From the NCBI GenBank assembly GCA_945948515.1, contig CAMFBH010000019.1, forward strand, positions 1-40,157: DNA of 40,157 nucleotides, in the 5' to 3' direction. How positions within the stretch are numbered: the first letter of the stretch is position 1; every line of letters starts with the position of its first letter. This document shows, one piece after another, positions 40,119 to 40,157 of the stretch. Source of the DNA: an uncultured Clostridia bacterium (GTDB lineage: Bacteria; Bacillota; Clostridia; Oscillospirales; Acutalibacteraceae). Below the pieces are notes generated by a model. That model saw only the letters and a list, made by a program, of their open reading frames with translations. It ran no database searches and was not told the origin of the DNA. A program made the translations under genes and the position numbers.

Positions 40119-40157
40119 CACTTTTTTAATAAATTAAGGATTTTATTTTAATTATAT

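Noticed and set aside
1-40157. CRISPR array, insertion sequence, prophage or defence island
   Set aside because: No regularly spaced direct repeats, no transposase, integrase, restriction or phage genes, and gene content and style are uniform across the window.

Overview
This 40 kb window looks like ordinary chromosome of a strictly anaerobic, low-to-moderate G+C Firmicute of class Clostridia; an Oscillospiraceae/Ruminococcaceae-like gut or rumen organism is my inference, and genus cannot be read from sequence alone. The evidence is: genes of Firmicutes type (YhaM-like nuclease, DegV, LexA, a DUF348/G5/3D cell-wall protein, a PASTA kinase-like protein, QueT, one-chain glycyl-tRNA synthetase); near-consensus sigma-A promoters; strong AGGAGG-type ribosome binding sites; a perfect CIRCE element; a preQ1-I-like riboswitch; and anaerobic metabolism (NfnAB electron bifurcation, a flavodiiron O2/NO reductase, GTP-type PEP carboxykinase). 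I see no transposase, integrase, phage gene or CRISPR array.

Layout. 1-2.1 kb: minus-strand yhaM-prmA, divergent from a PASTA-domain pseudokinase (2.2-4.0 kb). 4.1-6.4 kb: serC-serA serine operon from a consensus promoter. 6.5-9.1 kb: minus-strand dusB-nagA-trmL, overlapping and translationally coupled. 9.2-13.4 kb: polA-rimI-tsaD, with an unusually structured 160 nt region between rimI and tsaD. 13.5-17.4 kb: pckG, then htpG under CIRCE control. 17.4-19.6 kb: queT with its riboswitch, divergent from a stand-alone PTS EIIC-like membrane protein. 19.6-21.8 kb: nfnAB on the minus strand. 22.0-26.5 kb: GH51 arabinofuranosidase, flavodiiron protein and a GPH-type sugar symporter. 26.5-32.3 kb: a minus-strand block lexA-mrp-comEB-HAD-unknown membrane protein, then degV and birA. 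32.4-32.9 kb: tRNA-Met, tRNA-Glu, tRNA-Arg. 33.2-34.6 kb: DUF348/G5/3D wall protein with a hairpin-rich leader. 34.7-39.0 kb: glyQS, a DUF975 membrane protein with an acidic insert, and putP. 39.1-40.1 kb: an unknown membrane-anchored protein on the minus strand.

How the genes connect. Most of the window is housekeeping: translation and tRNA modification (prmA, trmL, dusB, rimI, tsaD, queT, glyQS, three tRNAs), DNA replication and damage response (polA, lexA, comEB), serine synthesis, redox balance (nfnAB, pckG), stress (htpG, flavodiiron protein) and sugar use (nagA, abfA, GPH symporter). I found no clear new multigene system. The points most worth a second look are: the degraded catalytic residues of the PASTA kinase; the three stacked hairpins ahead of tsaD; lexA, whose full-length frame has no ATG/GTG/TTG start and instead an ACG placed correctly behind a strong Shine-Dalgarno sequence; the CIRCE element on htpG; and several genes whose real starts appear to be TTG.
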